DNA from: Mesorhizobium sp.
GTDB lineage: Bacteria > Pseudomonadota > Alphaproteobacteria > Rhizobiales > Rhizobiaceae
Length of the DNA stretch: 64,000 nucleotides
Assembly (NCBI GenBank): GCA_004017275.1
Contig: SAKE01000003.1
Span: forward strand, 328,309-392,308
Reading direction: 5' to 3'
Below the pieces are notes generated by a model that was not told the origin of the DNA, did not search any database, and saw nothing but the letters and a program-made list of their open reading frames with translations. This document shows, piece by piece, positions 37,155 through 46,375 of this stretch. Made by a program: the position numbers and the translations under genes. Positions within the stretch are counted from its first letter, which is position 1; each line of letters starts with the position of its first letter.

Positions 37155-38990
37155 ATGTCCAAAACACCCGATTCGGGCAAAGCGGAAGATGACGAGCCTT
37201 CGACCGTCGAGCAATATCTGGTGAAGGACCCGGAACGCTTCGCCCTGAATATGGCGCGCATGATCGAGCAAGCCGGCAAAGCGGCCTCCGCCTGGGCCGA
37301 GCCGCGCGAAAAGGGCGATGTACGCGATCACGTCGCCGAGCCTGTGGTCGACATGGTGAAGACCTTTTCCAAGCTCAGCGAATACTGGCTTTCCGATCCG
37401 CAGCGCGCGCTGGAAGCGCAGACGCGGTTGTTCTCCGGCTATATGACGGTCTGGGCGAACGCCATTCAGCGCACCAGCAATGCTGCGGAAGACACTGAAG
37501 ACGCGGTCAAGCCGGAGCGCGGCGACAAGCGCTTCCTCGACCCGGAATGGGGCCGCAATGCCTTCTTCGATTTTCTCAAGCAGGCTTATCTCGTCACCTC
37601 GCGCTGGGCGGTCGATCTGGTCGAGCACGCCGAAGGCCTGGACGAGCACACCCGCCACAAGGCCGGCTTCTACGTCAAGCAGGTGTCCAACGCCATCTCG
37701 CCGTCGAATTTCATCCTAACCAACCCGGAACTGTTTCGCGAGACTATCGCCTCGAACGGCGAGAACCTGGTGCGCGGCATGAAGATGCTGGCCGAGGACA
37801 TCGCCGCCGGCAAGGGCGACCTGAAGCTGCGCCAGGCCGACTATTCGCCCTTCGAGATCGGCAGGAACATCGCCACCACCCCCGGCAAGGTGGTCGGCCG
37901 CAGTGATGTCGCCGAGATCATCCAGTACGACCCGGCGACCGAGACAGTGCTCAAGCGGCCGCTGCTGATTTGCCCGCCATGGATCAACAAGTTCTACATC
38001 CTTGATCTGAACCCGCAGAAATCCTTCATCCGCTGGGCGATCGAACAGGGCCATACCGTGTTCGTCATCTCCTGGATCAACCCGGACGAGCGCCACGGCA
38101 CCAAGGGCTGGGAAGCCTATATTCGCGAGGGCCTGCAATACGGCCTCGACACGGTCGAAAAGGCCACCGGCGAACGCGACGTCAATGCAATCGGCTATTG
38201 CGTCGGCGGCACGCTCCTGGCGGCGGCGCTGGCGCTGATGGCGCAAGAAGGTGACGACCGCATCAAGTCTGCGACCTTCTTCACCACGCAGGTCGACTTC
38301 ACCCATGCCGGCGACCTGAAAGTGTTTGTCGACGAAGAGCAGGTCGCCGCGGTGGAAAAGTCGATGAGCGAAAAGGGCTATCTCGACGGCACCAAGATGG
38401 CGACCGCCTTCAACATGCTGCGCTCCGGCGACCTGATCTGGCCCTATGTCGTCAACAATTACATGCGCGGCAAGGATCCCCTGCCTTTCGACCTGCTCTA
38501 CTGGAATGCCGATTCCACCCGCATGGCCGCGGCCAACCACTCTTTCTACCTGCGCAACTGCTATCTCGAGAACAACCTTTCGCAAGGCACGATGGAGCTG
38601 GCGGGCCACACCGTCTCGCTCGGCGATATCACCATCCCGGTCTACAACCTTGCCTCCAAGGAGGATCACATCGCGCCGGCGCTTTCGGTCTTCCTCGGCT
38701 CGAAATATTTCGGCGGCAAGGTCGAATACGTCATGGCCGGGTCGGGCCATATTGCCGGTGTCGTCAACCCGCCGGCATCCAACAAGTACCAGTATTGGAC
38801 CGGGGGGGCACCGACGGGCGACTTCAGCCAATGGATAGCCAGGGCCACCGACCATCCGGGATCCTGGTGGCCGCACTGGCAAGACTGGATAGAGGCCAAG
38901 GACAATACCCGCGTGCCGGCCCGCAAACCCGGCAAGCATATGAAAACCTTGGGGGATGCTCCGGGTACCTATGTGAAGGTGCGTGTGTAA
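37155..38990 (+). CDS. phaC: Class I poly(3-hydroxyalkanoate) synthase
   Basis: The 611-aa enzyme polymerises 3-hydroxyacyl-CoA into PHA storage granules. The alpha/beta-hydrolase core carries the lipase box as GYCVGGT with the nucleophilic cysteine, the aspartate in SKEDHIAP, and the histidine in [13 protein letters not shown]. The N-terminal domain has [20 protein letters not shown]. Length suits class I, which needs no PhaE/PhaR partner. phaAB genes are not adjacent. The ATG is preceded by GGGAGGAACC about 12 bases away. Confidence 0.96.
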   Translation: MSKTPDSGKAEDDEPSTVEQYLVKDPERFALNMARMIEQAGKAASAWAEPREKGDVRDHVAEPVVDMVKTFSKLSEYWLSDPQRALEAQTRLFSGYMTVWANAIQRTSNAAEDTEDAVKPERGDKRFLDPEWGRNAFFDFLKQAYLVTSRWAVDLVEHAEGLDEHTRHKAGFYVKQVSNAISPSNFILTNPELFRETIASNGENLVRGMKMLAEDIAAGKGDLKLRQADYSPFEIGRNIATTPGKVVGRSDVAEIIQYDPATETVLKRPLLICPPWINKFYILDLNPQKSFIRWAIEQGHTVFVISWINPDERHGTKGWEAYIREGLQYGLDTVEKATGERDVNAIGYCVGGTLLAAALALMAQEGDDRIKSATFFTTQVDFTHAGDLKVFVDEEQVAAVEKSMSEKGYLDGTKMATAFNMLRSGDLIWPYVVNNYMRGKDPLPFDLLYWNADSTRMAAANHSFYLRNCYLENNLSQGTMELAGHTVSLGDITIPVYNLASKEDHIAPALSVFLGSKYFGGKVEYVMAGSGHIAGVVNPPASNKYQYWTGGAPTGDFSQWIARATDHPGSWWPHWQDWIEAKDNTRVPARKPGKHMKTLGDAPGTYVKVRV

Positions 38991-39212
38991 CGGACTGTAA
39001 TGTCTGGTGAGTTGACGGGCCGGTAAAAGCGGGCGAAATGGTATCGTCAACCATCTAGCAGTCGCAATTCGGCAATCACTGCAAAAATACTTCCAGGCTT
39101 GCGGATTTGACACAGGTCTCGTTTCCGGGTCGGAGACAAAGGTCACCTTGGCAGCGACGTATACGTGCCGCGCCAAGGCTATACCGACCGGGCATCGAGG
39201 GGGAATTCGACT

Positions 39213-40460
39213 TTGAAATCAGCAGGATGGAGCCTCGCAAAGGGAGAACGCCGCGCCATCGTGGCAGCGCTCTGCTCCTTGCTTCTGGCCTCCTGCACAT
39301 CGGCTGGCGACCCGACAATGTCGGTCGGAATGCCCGGCTACAACGCCACCGCATCGGATATGAATGCCGCCTCAAGTGGCAAGCCGACTGCTGTCGCCGA
39401 TTCGTCCGAGGTCACGACCGAGCAGACGACCGTGATGACGGCAAGCGATACGGCGCTGCCCGAGAAGGTCGCTTATGTGCCGGTGGCCAATCCGCAAGCC
39501 GCCTTTCCGTTGACCACGCCAGCCGGCGCCGAAACGATTGTCGGACAAACGCCGCAGTCCTTGCAGCAGCAGGCACAGACAGCGCAGCAGAGCGATGCGG
39601 TCGCCCAACAGATTGCAGCAGCCGATGCCGGCGTCAACGCGCCGAAGCCGGCGGCCGCTCCGGTCATGAACAATCCTGTCTACGTGACTGCTGGCGAGAT
39701 GCCGCAGCCCGAAGCGCCAAAGAAAAAAGGCTTCCTGGCCTCGATGTTTGGCGCAACGCCCGCCTCGGCGACACCAGCCCCCCTCATCAACAACGCCCGG
39801 TCGGGCGAGCAGCCCGCGGCGCAGGAAAAAGCGGCGCCAGCAGCAGCAGCAAAGCCGATCATAACACTGGCCTCGGCCAACTCCGCGGCAAAACCGGTGC
39901 AACTGGCTTCGCTCGGTGGCGACGCCGGCCACATCACGGGCAGCGATGCCTTGCCCGGCGTGCGCCAGACGGCGCTGTTCGAAATCAAGCGCAAGTCCGG
40001 CCTCGACGACGAAAGCGACGTCGACCTCAACGAGGATGAGGGGCCAATAGGTGGCTCCTATCAGGTCGCATCCGCCGCAGGCATGGCCCGGCTAGCGCCC
40101 AACGGGCTGCTCAAGCAGAACGAGAGCGTCGATGTGGCGTGCCTGAAGCCGTCGCTGGTGCGCGTGCTGAAGACGATCGAAGGCCACTACGGCCGCAAGA
40201 TGACGGTGACCTCAGGCTATCGCGACCCGGCCCGCAACCGCCGCGCCAATGGCGCCAAGAATTCGCTGCACATGTATTGCGCCGCTGCCGACATCCAGGT
40301 CCCCGGTGTTTCGAAATGGGAGCTGGCGAGCTACATCCGAAGCATGCAAGGCCGCGGCGGCGTCGGCACTTATTGCCACACAGAATCGGTTCACGTCGAC
40401 GTCGGTCCCGAGCGCGACTGGAACTGGCGCTGCCGCCGGCGCAGCGGCGGTGACGGCTAG
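39213..40460 (+). CDS. Lipoprotein with M15A/DUF882 peptidase domain
   Basis: The 415-aa protein has a lipoprotein signal (ALCSLLLASC), a long Ala/Pro/Gln-rich linker (residues about 35-280), and a C-terminal D-Ala-D-Ala peptidase-like domain. The zinc-site pattern is VTSGYRDPARN, NSLHMYCAAADIQVPG and SVHVDVG (His-Asp-His). It probably trims peptidoglycan crosslinks at the envelope. TTG 39213 has the strong site GAGGGGGA 8 bases upstream; GTG 39165 is open too. Confidence 0.82.
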   Translation: MKSAGWSLAKGERRAIVAALCSLLLASCTSAGDPTMSVGMPGYNATASDMNAASSGKPTAVADSSEVTTEQTTVMTASDTALPEKVAYVPVANPQAAFPLTTPAGAETIVGQTPQSLQQQAQTAQQSDAVAQQIAAADAGVNAPKPAAAPVMNNPVYVTAGEMPQPEAPKKKGFLASMFGATPASATPAPLINNARSGEQPAAQEKAAPAAAAKPIITLASANSAAKPVQLASLGGDAGHITGSDALPGVRQTALFEIKRKSGLDDESDVDLNEDEGPIGGSYQVASAAGMARLAPNGLLKQNESVDVACLKPSLVRVLKTIEGHYGRKMTVTSGYRDPARNRRANGAKNSLHMYCAAADIQVPGVSKWELASYIRSMQGRGGVGTYCHTESVHVDVGPERDWNWRCRRRSGGDG

Positions 40461-40464
40461 CAGT

Positions 40465-40630
40465 AACTTCGTTGTCCCAGGGCGAGCAGGAGCGACACGC
40501 CGTCGCGAAGAGCCTGAGATCCGTGCCGCGACCTTAGGCGACGAGCGCAGCGGGGCAGAATTCCGCACCTTGCCGAACCTAGCGAAATCCTTGATTCCAA
40601 AGGCCCGGAAAAAAGTTGTCCAAGGTGGCA
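40465..40630. repeat. Probable intergenic repeat derived from a translated mosaic element
   Basis: In one frame this stretch reads FVVPGRAGATRRREEPEIRA and continues to LAKSLIPKARKK. I associate this pattern with an intergenic repeat seen many times in Mesorhizobium genomes, from memory. No start codon or ribosome site suggests a gene. Confidence 0.35.
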
Positions 40631-40683
40631 CCTGACGGGTTGCCGGTTGCACGCAACGCCAGTATAAGCCGCTTCGTCTGAGC

Positions 40684-40758
40684 GCGCCCATCGTCTAGCG
40701 GTTAGGACACCGCCCTTTCACGGCGGTAACAGGGGTTCGATTCCCCTTGGGCGTACCA
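40684..40758 (+). tRNA. tRNA-Glu (anticodon TTC)
   Basis: A complete cloverleaf is visible: acceptor GCGCCCA pairs with TGGGCGT, anticodon stem CCGCC/GGCGG holds the loop CTTTCAC, so the anticodon is TTC at 40717-40719. The T arm is AGGGG-TTCGATT-CCCCT, and CCA is encoded at 40756-40758. No integrase lies beside its 3' end. Confidence 0.97.
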
Positions 40759-40996
40759 GATGTTTCAAGCGCTACGCGGAAAACCTTCCTCCCTGTCCAA
40801 CGTTTGGCCAATTTTCTCTTGGCCCCTCTGCTGGCTGTGTTCTGGACGCAGATAACTTCCCACGGGTTTCTGTGCCCATCGGCCTCCACGATCCGATCGC
40901 GATCTTCCGCGATCACACCATAGGCCAACGCGGTCACACAGTTCACAATACTCCTACAAAGTGGTCGATTCCTCAGGGATGTAGCCGCTCCAAGAG

Positions 40997-41028
40997 CCCG
41001 CCGCAGGTCGCTCCCGTGGCGGGTTTTT
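40997..41028 (+). terminator. Intrinsic terminator downstream of tRNA-Glu
   Basis: CCCGCC (40997-41002) pairs with GGCGGG (41018-41023) and is followed by TTTTT. It may end the tRNA transcript or an unrelated short RNA. The remaining 40761-41112 shows no gene. Confidence 0.65.
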
Positions 41029-41112
41029 CATCGATATGGTATTGGTGCAGTCGGGCTCATGGAGGACCACGCCAGCGTTCCCCACACTGCTCAATTTATG
41101 AAGCCACCACAG

Positions 41113-41415
41113 TCACATAGTGGGCGTTGCGATTCCCTCAAGCGCAATGATCCTGGTGCTGGCGCAACGCTTGCGAATTTCGATAAGGCGGGCGTATTCC
41201 GGCGAATTGTACCAGCCCATCAACGACGCCATGTCGGGGAATTCGATAATAACCAAACGGTGTGGCTCCCAATCACCCTCCAAAACCTTAGTCGCACCGC
41301 CACGACCTAGGTATCGCCCACCGTAACGCTCCTCGGTGGCCGGCACATCCCGCCGGTATTCCTCGAACACGGCGGCGTCTTTTATGTCTACATCCGCGAT
41401 CAGATAGGCGGCCAT
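41113..41415 (-). CDS. DUF1330 protein
   Basis: The 100-aa dimeric alpha-beta barrel-like protein has the family pattern AAYLIADVDIKDAAVFEEYR, RYLGRGGATKVLEGDW, VIIEFPDMASLMGWYNSPEY. The fold is that of small dimeric ferredoxin-like proteins; its activity is unknown. AAGGAGGAGGGAG gives a strong ribosome site before ATG 41415. Confidence 0.88.
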   Translation of the reverse strand: MAAYLIADVDIKDAAVFEEYRRDVPATEERYGGRYLGRGGATKVLEGDWEPHRLVIIEFPDMASLMGWYNSPEYARLIEIRKRCASTRIIALEGIATPTM

Positions 41416-41535
41416 GTGCTCCCTCCTCCTTAACGGCGGCGGCATTGCGTGCGGGAGCCTAACTGAAAACGGGGCGCCCGCCGGTTAAGACTATCCATCT
41501 TCAGCGCTTCAACCCAGGCGTCCCCCAAAGCGAAG

Positions 41536-41778
41536 TCAAAAACCCGTTACAATCCACGGATCGGAATCGTATCCCAGGCGCGGCTTTGCCTTTGCCCCGC
41601 TATCTTCCGGTTTGGCGGTTCCGGTGAAACTGCAGTCCAGATTTGGAACGGGCTTCTTGGCTGATGGGTTGGCAGCGCACAAGGCGGCGGCGTCACTGAC
41701 CGCCACCTTCTTTTCCTTGGCAACAGCGACACCGGTCGCTGCGAAAACGACAGCCGCACAAAAAATAGCCACTCTCAT
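41536..41778 (-). CDS. Small secreted protein
   Basis: The 80-aa product has a signal peptide (VAIFCAAVVFAATGVAVA) and a short mature part with two cysteines (ALCAANPS, NLDCSFTG) that could form a disulfide. No family is recognised. The ATG at 41778 follows GGGGG. Confidence 0.55.
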   Translation of the reverse strand: MRVAIFCAAVVFAATGVAVAKEKKVAVSDAAALCAANPSAKKPVPNLDCSFTGTAKPEDSGAKAKPRLGYDSDPWIVTGF

Positions 41779-42190
41779 TGGAACCCCCACATTGCACACG
41801 ACAGATGGTCAGACATGACGTAGCGTCACTTTTATATTAGCATTAACGAATATATAAGATAGCCCTGTGCCTTCAAAAGCTCGCCGGAGTGCCAAGCTTG
41901 CGTCACGTGACCGCCAAAAGCGGCGCCGATCTGGACACAAGCCGGTATGAGTCGCATCCTTCTCTGGGGAGAAGGACGTCGTTAAACTAAACCTAGGGGC
42001 TGATCAGGCTAAACGCTGGCGAGACCGGGCTCTGCGCGGTCGCCGGAGGCGCCTATCACATAACGTCGTGTCGTGGGCGCTGATCCTGACGGCGATAGCC
42101 ATTCTCTGTGGTCTGATCGCGCTCAAGGCGTACAGGTAAAGCAGAACCCCAACGCGCGTTCTCGCCGATCGCTGTCTTCCACAGCCTGGA
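41779..42190. other. Intergenic region with palindromes, no supported gene
   Basis: Two short perfect palindromes are present: TGACG-TAG-CGTCA (41816-41828) and GTCACGTGAC (41902-41911). An AT-rich patch (41829-41870) could hold promoters. A plus-strand frame ending at 42139 encodes a basic stretch plus one hydrophobic helix, but has no credible start. Confidence 0.6.
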
Positions 42191-42598
42191 CTAGCCGCTG
42201 CCGACCAGCGGCACGGTAACGGTGGTCGCGTAGTTGATCGGGAAGGCGCTGAAGTAAGGGAACTCGATGACGAAGGCATAGGCGGCGGTCAGATGCGCCA
42301 TGCGAAAGCCGCCGCTCGCCGGGTCGATGGCGATCGTGACGTTCACGTCCTTAAAACCCAAGGCCAGCAATTTCTGCGTGGCGATCGATTGGATGTCGGC
42401 TTGAGTCAGCGTGTTCTGAAGCTGCAGCGAGCGCGCTGACGTCTCCAGCGTGTAGCGAACACTGGAGACCGAGTGCATCGACCAGCCGAAGGCGAAGATC
42501 CCGAACAGCAGCATGACCAGGAAAGGCGCGATCAGCGCAAACTCCAGCCCGGCCCCGCCCGATCGGTCCCGCCTGAACGCGCTTGCCCTAGCGGACAC
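42191..42598 (-). CDS. TadE-like minor pilin
   Basis: The 135-aa protein has the TadE pseudopilin start: a short basic leader, [25 protein letters not shown] with the conserved Glu, and a soluble pilin-like tail. TadE/TadF proteins are processed like pilins and needed for Flp pilus formation. It overlaps the next gene upstream by 11 bases, so the three genes 44260-42191 form an operon. Confidence 0.85.
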   Translation of the reverse strand: MSARASAFRRDRSGGAGLEFALIAPFLVMLLFGIFAFGWSMHSVSSVRYTLETSARSLQLQNTLTQADIQSIATQKLLALGFKDVNVTIAIDPASGGFRMAHLTAAYAFVIEFPYFSAFPINYATTVTVPLVGSG

Positions 42599-43013
42599 GG
42601 ATCATCTCCTGGTGGCCGATGGTGGTGGACGCGGCAAAGACGCCGAAGGCAACGGGCGGCACCCAGGTGGCCGATGCCTGTATCTGGACATAGATCGATG
42701 GCACCTTCGGCCCACTGCACATGGTGGAAGCATCGACCACCGTCGTCCCGCACATGTAGATGCGGCTTAGCGTGACTTGGCCGTCCTCCGGCCGACTTTC
42801 CCAGCTCGCAATCGCAACGGCCTGGGTCGCCTCATCACTGGTCGATCCGCTCATGACCAGGTTCGCGGCGGTCTTCACACCGGCGCGCATCGACAGTGAA
42901 CTCGTTGCATAGGACCAGCCGTCCAGAATGCCAAGCAGCACCAGGCACAGAATGGGCAGCACCATCGCGAACTCGACCGCCGCAACGCCTGAATCATCAC
43001 CAAGGATCGGCAT
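42588..43013 (-). CDS. TadE/TadF-like minor pilin
   Basis: The 141-aa protein has [25 protein letters not shown], the classical TadE helix with its glutamate after the leader, and a cysteine-containing tail ([15 protein letters not shown]). ATG 43013 is chosen over 43094, which lies inside tadG. It overlaps the neighbouring tadE by 11 bases and follows the TadG gene by 20. Confidence 0.85.
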   Translation of the reverse strand: MPILGDDSGVAAVEFAMVLPILCLVLLGILDGWSYATSSLSMRAGVKTAANLVMSGSTSDEATQAVAIASWESRPEDGQVTLSRIYMCGTTVVDASTMCSGPKVPSIYVQIQASATWVPPVAFGVFAASTTIGHQEMIRVR

Positions 43014-43033
43014 CGATCGGCGCCCCACGAAAT

Positions 43034-44260
43034 TTACTCGGCCAGTGCTACGGACCGCGCGGCCGGAATGTTGGGCACTCCGAGGCTCGAGCAATCCTGA
43101 TTGATGATTGAGTTACCGGACCATTGGATCGTATTGGCGACGACCCGGGTGCAGCCGCCATTGCCCGAGAAGTTGCCAAGATAGTTCACTTGCTGCTTGG
43201 GGAAGTAGATGGCCCCGGTCAAAAGCGAGTCCGCTGTGCCGTTGAATGTGCTGGATGCGGCGATACCGGTCCTGTCGCCGTAGAACAGAACGCCTGAGTA
43301 GGTGCCCGAAGTCGCCGCGCTGAGCTTCACGGACGCATTGCCATTCATGCTGACCGTCGAGCTGCCCGACATGAAGATGGTCACCCCGCTTCCGGTGATG
43401 GCTGCGTTGGCGTTTATCTTGAAACTGCCCTGGACGACATAGACGCCGGGCGAAAGCGTGACATTGCCCTTTAGGTTCATGCCGCTGCAATAAGTGCCTG
43501 GACTGAGCGTCGCCTTGTTGTCGTTCTGGCAGGGGTTCGCGGCCGCCGGGGCAGGCAGGTCGATGAAGGGATCACCGGCAGGCAGTGCCTGGGTGATCGG
43601 GGCCGCGCAGACGGTCGTGACCGGATTGCTGAGAGAGACACCGCCCGCCGATATCAGGCAATCGGCCTGCAGGCCGGCAGAGCCCTGAAGCTTAATGGCG
43701 TCCGAGGCGATCGAATTGGACATGACCGAGCAGCCGTTGAGCTTAACGCTGGTGCTGCCGGAAAACAGCACCGCCTGCGAAGCGGATGGATCGAGCGCGA
43801 GCATGCAAGCACTCGAGGCATCGGTGATGAGCGCCACCGCCCTCGCCTGTTCCGGAACCTGAGCCTGCGTGAAGATCAGGGTGAACATCCGGTCGAGCTT
43901 CTGGTCGACAATCACCTCGACCGCTTTCTTCGCCATATTCGGGCCGGACGCTGGCGGCGTATTGACGACGATCGTGCCCGAGCCCAGCCCGTTCGCCGTT
44001 GCCGACTGGGTTGCGGCCGCGACGATTGTCGGCTTGTCGGAACCCGAAATCTGTTCAAGCGCGCCGGCATAGGCGGCGGCGTCGGCCGTCGCCTGCAACC
44101 TCAGGCTGTTGTAATACCAATAGGAGGTCTCGACACCGAAACCCGCGGCGCCGACGACGATCGGCAAGGTCAGCGCAAAAATGGTGGCAACATTTGCGCC
44201 CGTGCTCCGGCGCATAGCGTCCATTACAAGCCGTACACGGGTGAAGTTACTGAAGGCCAT
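43034..44260 (-). CDS. TadG-like pilus assembly protein
   Basis: The 408-aa protein opens with a TadE/G-type helix (TGANVATIFALTLPIVVGAAGFGVE) and the start of the usual mid-section SYWYYNSLRLQATADAAAYAGAL. Unlike full TadG there is no obvious von Willebrand A domain; the C-terminal half is a Ser/Gly/Asn-rich beta-repeat region (ITGSGVTIFMSGSSTVSMNG). Such proteins are often annotated as pilus TadG-like or DUF2134. It heads the three-gene operon. Confidence 0.82.
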   Translation of the reverse strand: MAFSNFTRVRLVMDAMRRSTGANVATIFALTLPIVVGAAGFGVETSYWYYNSLRLQATADAAAYAGALEQISGSDKPTIVAAATQSATANGLGSGTIVVNTPPASGPNMAKKAVEVIVDQKLDRMFTLIFTQAQVPEQARAVALITDASSACMLALDPSASQAVLFSGSTSVKLNGCSVMSNSIASDAIKLQGSAGLQADCLISAGGVSLSNPVTTVCAAPITQALPAGDPFIDLPAPAAANPCQNDNKATLSPGTYCSGMNLKGNVTLSPGVYVVQGSFKINANAAITGSGVTIFMSGSSTVSMNGNASVKLSAATSGTYSGVLFYGDRTGIAASSTFNGTADSLLTGAIYFPKQQVNYLGNFSGNGGCTRVVANTIQWSGNSIINQDCSSLGVPNIPAARSVALAE

Positions 44261-44391
44261 GCATAAATTAGAAAGCACGCACATATGAACGAATGCCTAA
44301 AAAGTTCCGTTCATTTTTGAACGGTGATCTATTTGGCTGTCAAAAGAAGGGGTTCATTGCTGATCGACACGTTTTGGACGTGATACTCCTT

Positions 44392-44423
44392 GCCCGCGCC
44401 GGTTTACCGGTGCGGGCTTTTTT
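44392..44423 (+). terminator. Strong intrinsic terminator with no upstream plus-strand gene
   Basis: An 11-bp stem (44392-44402 with 44407-44417, one G-T pair, loop TTTA) is followed by six T. No gene precedes it on this strand within 7 kb except tRNA-Glu, which has its own terminator, so it suggests an unannotated short transcript starting somewhere in 44285-44380. Confidence 0.8.
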
Positions 44424-44514
44424 CATGGTCGCGTGTCTCGGCGAGCGGGGCCGGCGCCAGCAAGACGCGGCCGCTATTGGAGCATTTAACAGAAGCCAGA
44501 GTGCGAGATTTGCC

Positions 44515-44790
44515 TCAAGCAGAAAGAATTGGCATCGCTTCCGCAACCGTCCCGGCCGACATCTCTCTCTGTACGGCCAGGAAGAACCTGCGCACTTCAT
44601 CGCCGGCTGCCGTTCTGTCCCTGCCGGATCCGACGACGAGATCGAGCAACTCCGACGCCTTGGCCCTCCAGAACGAGGTGGCGGTCTCGCCATGCAGGTT
44701 GCCGAGCTTGGCGGCAACCTCTCTAACCAAGAATACCTGACGGTCGATCGGGAAAGCACGAATTTTTTCTGGGGACATCTTCCGAACCAT
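44515..44790 (-). CDS. DUF6074-like protein
   Basis: The 91-aa protein has IRAFPIDRQVFLVREVAAKL, FWRAKASELLDLVVG and EVRRFFLAVQREMSA, the pattern of rhizobial DUF6074 proteins. The start is uncertain (ATG 44790 or 44778). The function is unknown. Confidence 0.7.
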   Translation of the reverse strand: MVRKMSPEKIRAFPIDRQVFLVREVAAKLGNLHGETATSFWRAKASELLDLVVGSGRDRTAAGDEVRRFFLAVQREMSAGTVAEAMPILSA

Positions 44791-44973
44791 GAGACTGACG
44801 CAACGAATCAACCATTGCCAACAAGCATTGGCGTAGCCGGGAAGGTGGAAACGGAAGCTTAACGGCGCTGACGTTGGTGCGGGGACGCAACGGTACGCTC
44901 GCGACATCGCCGTGTGCGTTCAAACGCGCTTCGTTGGTCGCAATCGGGGGGCAGGCGAAACGGGCGACGGTCC

Positions 44974-45270
44974 TCAGGCTCGGAGCGCTCTCGCCTCGCC
45001 GTCGCGCTTGCGCGGCGTCATCATGTCCCTGGCCATCAGTCCGCTCGCACGGCAAAACGCCATGAACACCCGGCAGGCCTCCTCGGTCTTGACCACGTCC
45101 ACCGTGGCGCCAAAGCAGGCGTTGAACGCTTTCTGATAGATCGGACCCTGACGGCGCACAGGCAAATCCTGGAGAAAATCCAGCGCCTGTTCGACCCCGT
45201 AAATCTCCTCGACTGGCAGGCCGGGCGCGGGTGCGATGCGCACCGGCACCTCGAATTGCAGTCTGTCCAT
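44974..45270 (-). CDS. DUF982 protein
   Basis: The 98-aa product matches the small rhizobial DUF982 family: FEVPVRIAPAPGLPVEEIYG, VEQALDFLQDLPVRRQGPIY and FNACFGATVDVVKTEEACRV. Ribosome site GGGAG lies before ATG 45270. DUF982 genes are numerous in Rhizobiales; the role is unknown. Confidence 0.85.
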   Translation of the reverse strand: MDRLQFEVPVRIAPAPGLPVEEIYGVEQALDFLQDLPVRRQGPIYQKAFNACFGATVDVVKTEEACRVFMAFCRASGLMARDMMTPRKRDGEARALRA

Positions 45271-45378
45271 TTCCTGTCTCCCGAACTGACGTCACCGGGG
45301 CAACGCCGTTCGTCGTCAAAAGTTGCTTTGATCGGCTTTTGGCCCAGAAATGTGTCGTCACTTGGGTCGTTGAACCGC

Positions 45379-45428
45379 CATGTCGCCCAAAACAACCGCG
45401 CATCCGCGGACATGCTTTGGGCGACATG
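45379..45428. repeat. Dispersed palindromic repeat, copy 3
   Basis: CATGTCGCCCAAA (45379-45391) pairs perfectly with TTTGGGCGACATG (45416-45428). The outer arm matches copy 1, but the interior differs. It ends 3 bases past the stop of the membrane protein gene at 45432, so it can also act as its terminator. Confidence 0.82.
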
Positions 45429-45431
45429 CGC

Positions 45432-45671
45432 TCACTGGTTCGCAGGATCGGTCTCCGCGTCGAAGGCCATGCGAATGGCGATGATCAGTACAAATGCCGT
45501 CGGCACGGCGAAGATGCCGCCGAGGACAAGGGCCGCCATCGCCGACAGGCCGAGCGTCCCGGCAACCGCCCAATAGATGGTTCCGATGCAGATGAGCGCC
45601 TGGACACAGAGGAAAGCAGCGGCCGAGGCCGCACGCGACAGGGTTTTGAAAGTCTTGATGCGTTGTTGCAT
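45432..45671 (-). CDS. Small two-helix membrane protein
   Basis: The 79-aa product has two hydrophobic segments (AAAFLCVQALICIGTIYWAV; MAALVLGGIFAVPTAFVLIIAI) and a short acidic tail. No family is recognised. The start ATG 45671 has only a weak ribosome site. A palindromic repeat lies at its 3' end. Confidence 0.5.
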   Translation of the reverse strand: MQQRIKTFKTLSRAASAAAFLCVQALICIGTIYWAVAGTLGLSAMAALVLGGIFAVPTAFVLIIAIRMAFDAETDPANQ

Positions 45672-45782
45672 TGAAATAGTCCGGAAATGACGCGCCGCGC
45701 GACCGCGGCACGGCCAAAAGCCGCCGCACAATCACGACGCGAACAAGGGATAGCTGTGAGGTGAAGGGCGGTTCTGGACCGC

Positions 45783-46205
45783 TCAGGCGGCGATGCTGGG
45801 CGGTGCGCGCGGCTGGTTGGTGCCCGCCCGGGGAACCAAGGCTGCCCCGTATCCCAAAACAAATGCTCTCGGCGACGTCCGTTCGACCCAAAGACAGACG
45901 GCCTCGGGCACCGGCAGTGCAGGGTGGCCGCCGGTGAACTTGACCAAGACCGGACGGACGACGCGAACTTCCAGCGCTTGCGCTTTGCCGGTGACACGCA
46001 GCAGCGCCGCCACCTCACCCGACCGCTCGACACCGACGCTGGCACCACTCGGCGCAGTATCCGCGAAGGCTGGCGCCACCGGCTGGCCGAAGCACAGCAT
46101 CGCCAGCAGCACCATGCCCATCAGGCATGAGCAGGCTGCCGTCAGCGGCGCTTCAAGCCGTCCGGTTTGCCTGGCCGCCATGAGGGGGCGCGATCTGGAA
46201 AACAT
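45783..46205 (-). CDS. Putative secreted protein of unknown function
   Basis: From ATG 46205 the 140-aa product has a basic start and a hydrophobic signal ending in GQPVAPAFA, then a beta-rich mature region (ALEVRVVRPVLVKFTGGHPA). No family is recognised. The frame extends to 46340 without a ribosome site; AGGGCGGGTG precedes 46205. Confidence 0.5.
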   Translation of the reverse strand: MFSRSRPLMAARQTGRLEAPLTAACSCLMGMVLLAMLCFGQPVAPAFADTAPSGASVGVERSGEVAALLRVTGKAQALEVRVVRPVLVKFTGGHPALPVPEAVCLWVERTSPRAFVLGYGAALVPRAGTNQPRAPPSIAA

Positions 46206-46375
46206 CACCCGCCCTAACGCACGATGGTCAGAAAGGAAAGCAAACCGGGCAAAAACCGGCAAGACATCGCCCATGCAAGGCGAATATCCCGAACTGCACG
46301 GCTGCATCAGGCAGTTCTTCCTTGAACCTTTCGCCCTCAAGTGCCAAATCTGGGGGGATTTTCACGTCGGCTCTC

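Noticed and set aside
40684..40758. tRNA-Glu as the attachment site of an island
   Set aside because: No integrase or repeated tRNA 3' end is found nearby; the island sits in radC instead.
42068..42139. Possible tiny membrane peptide (one hydrophobic helix after a basic stretch)
   Set aside because: The longer frame has no start codon; the GTG-initiated 23-codon form has no ribosome site.
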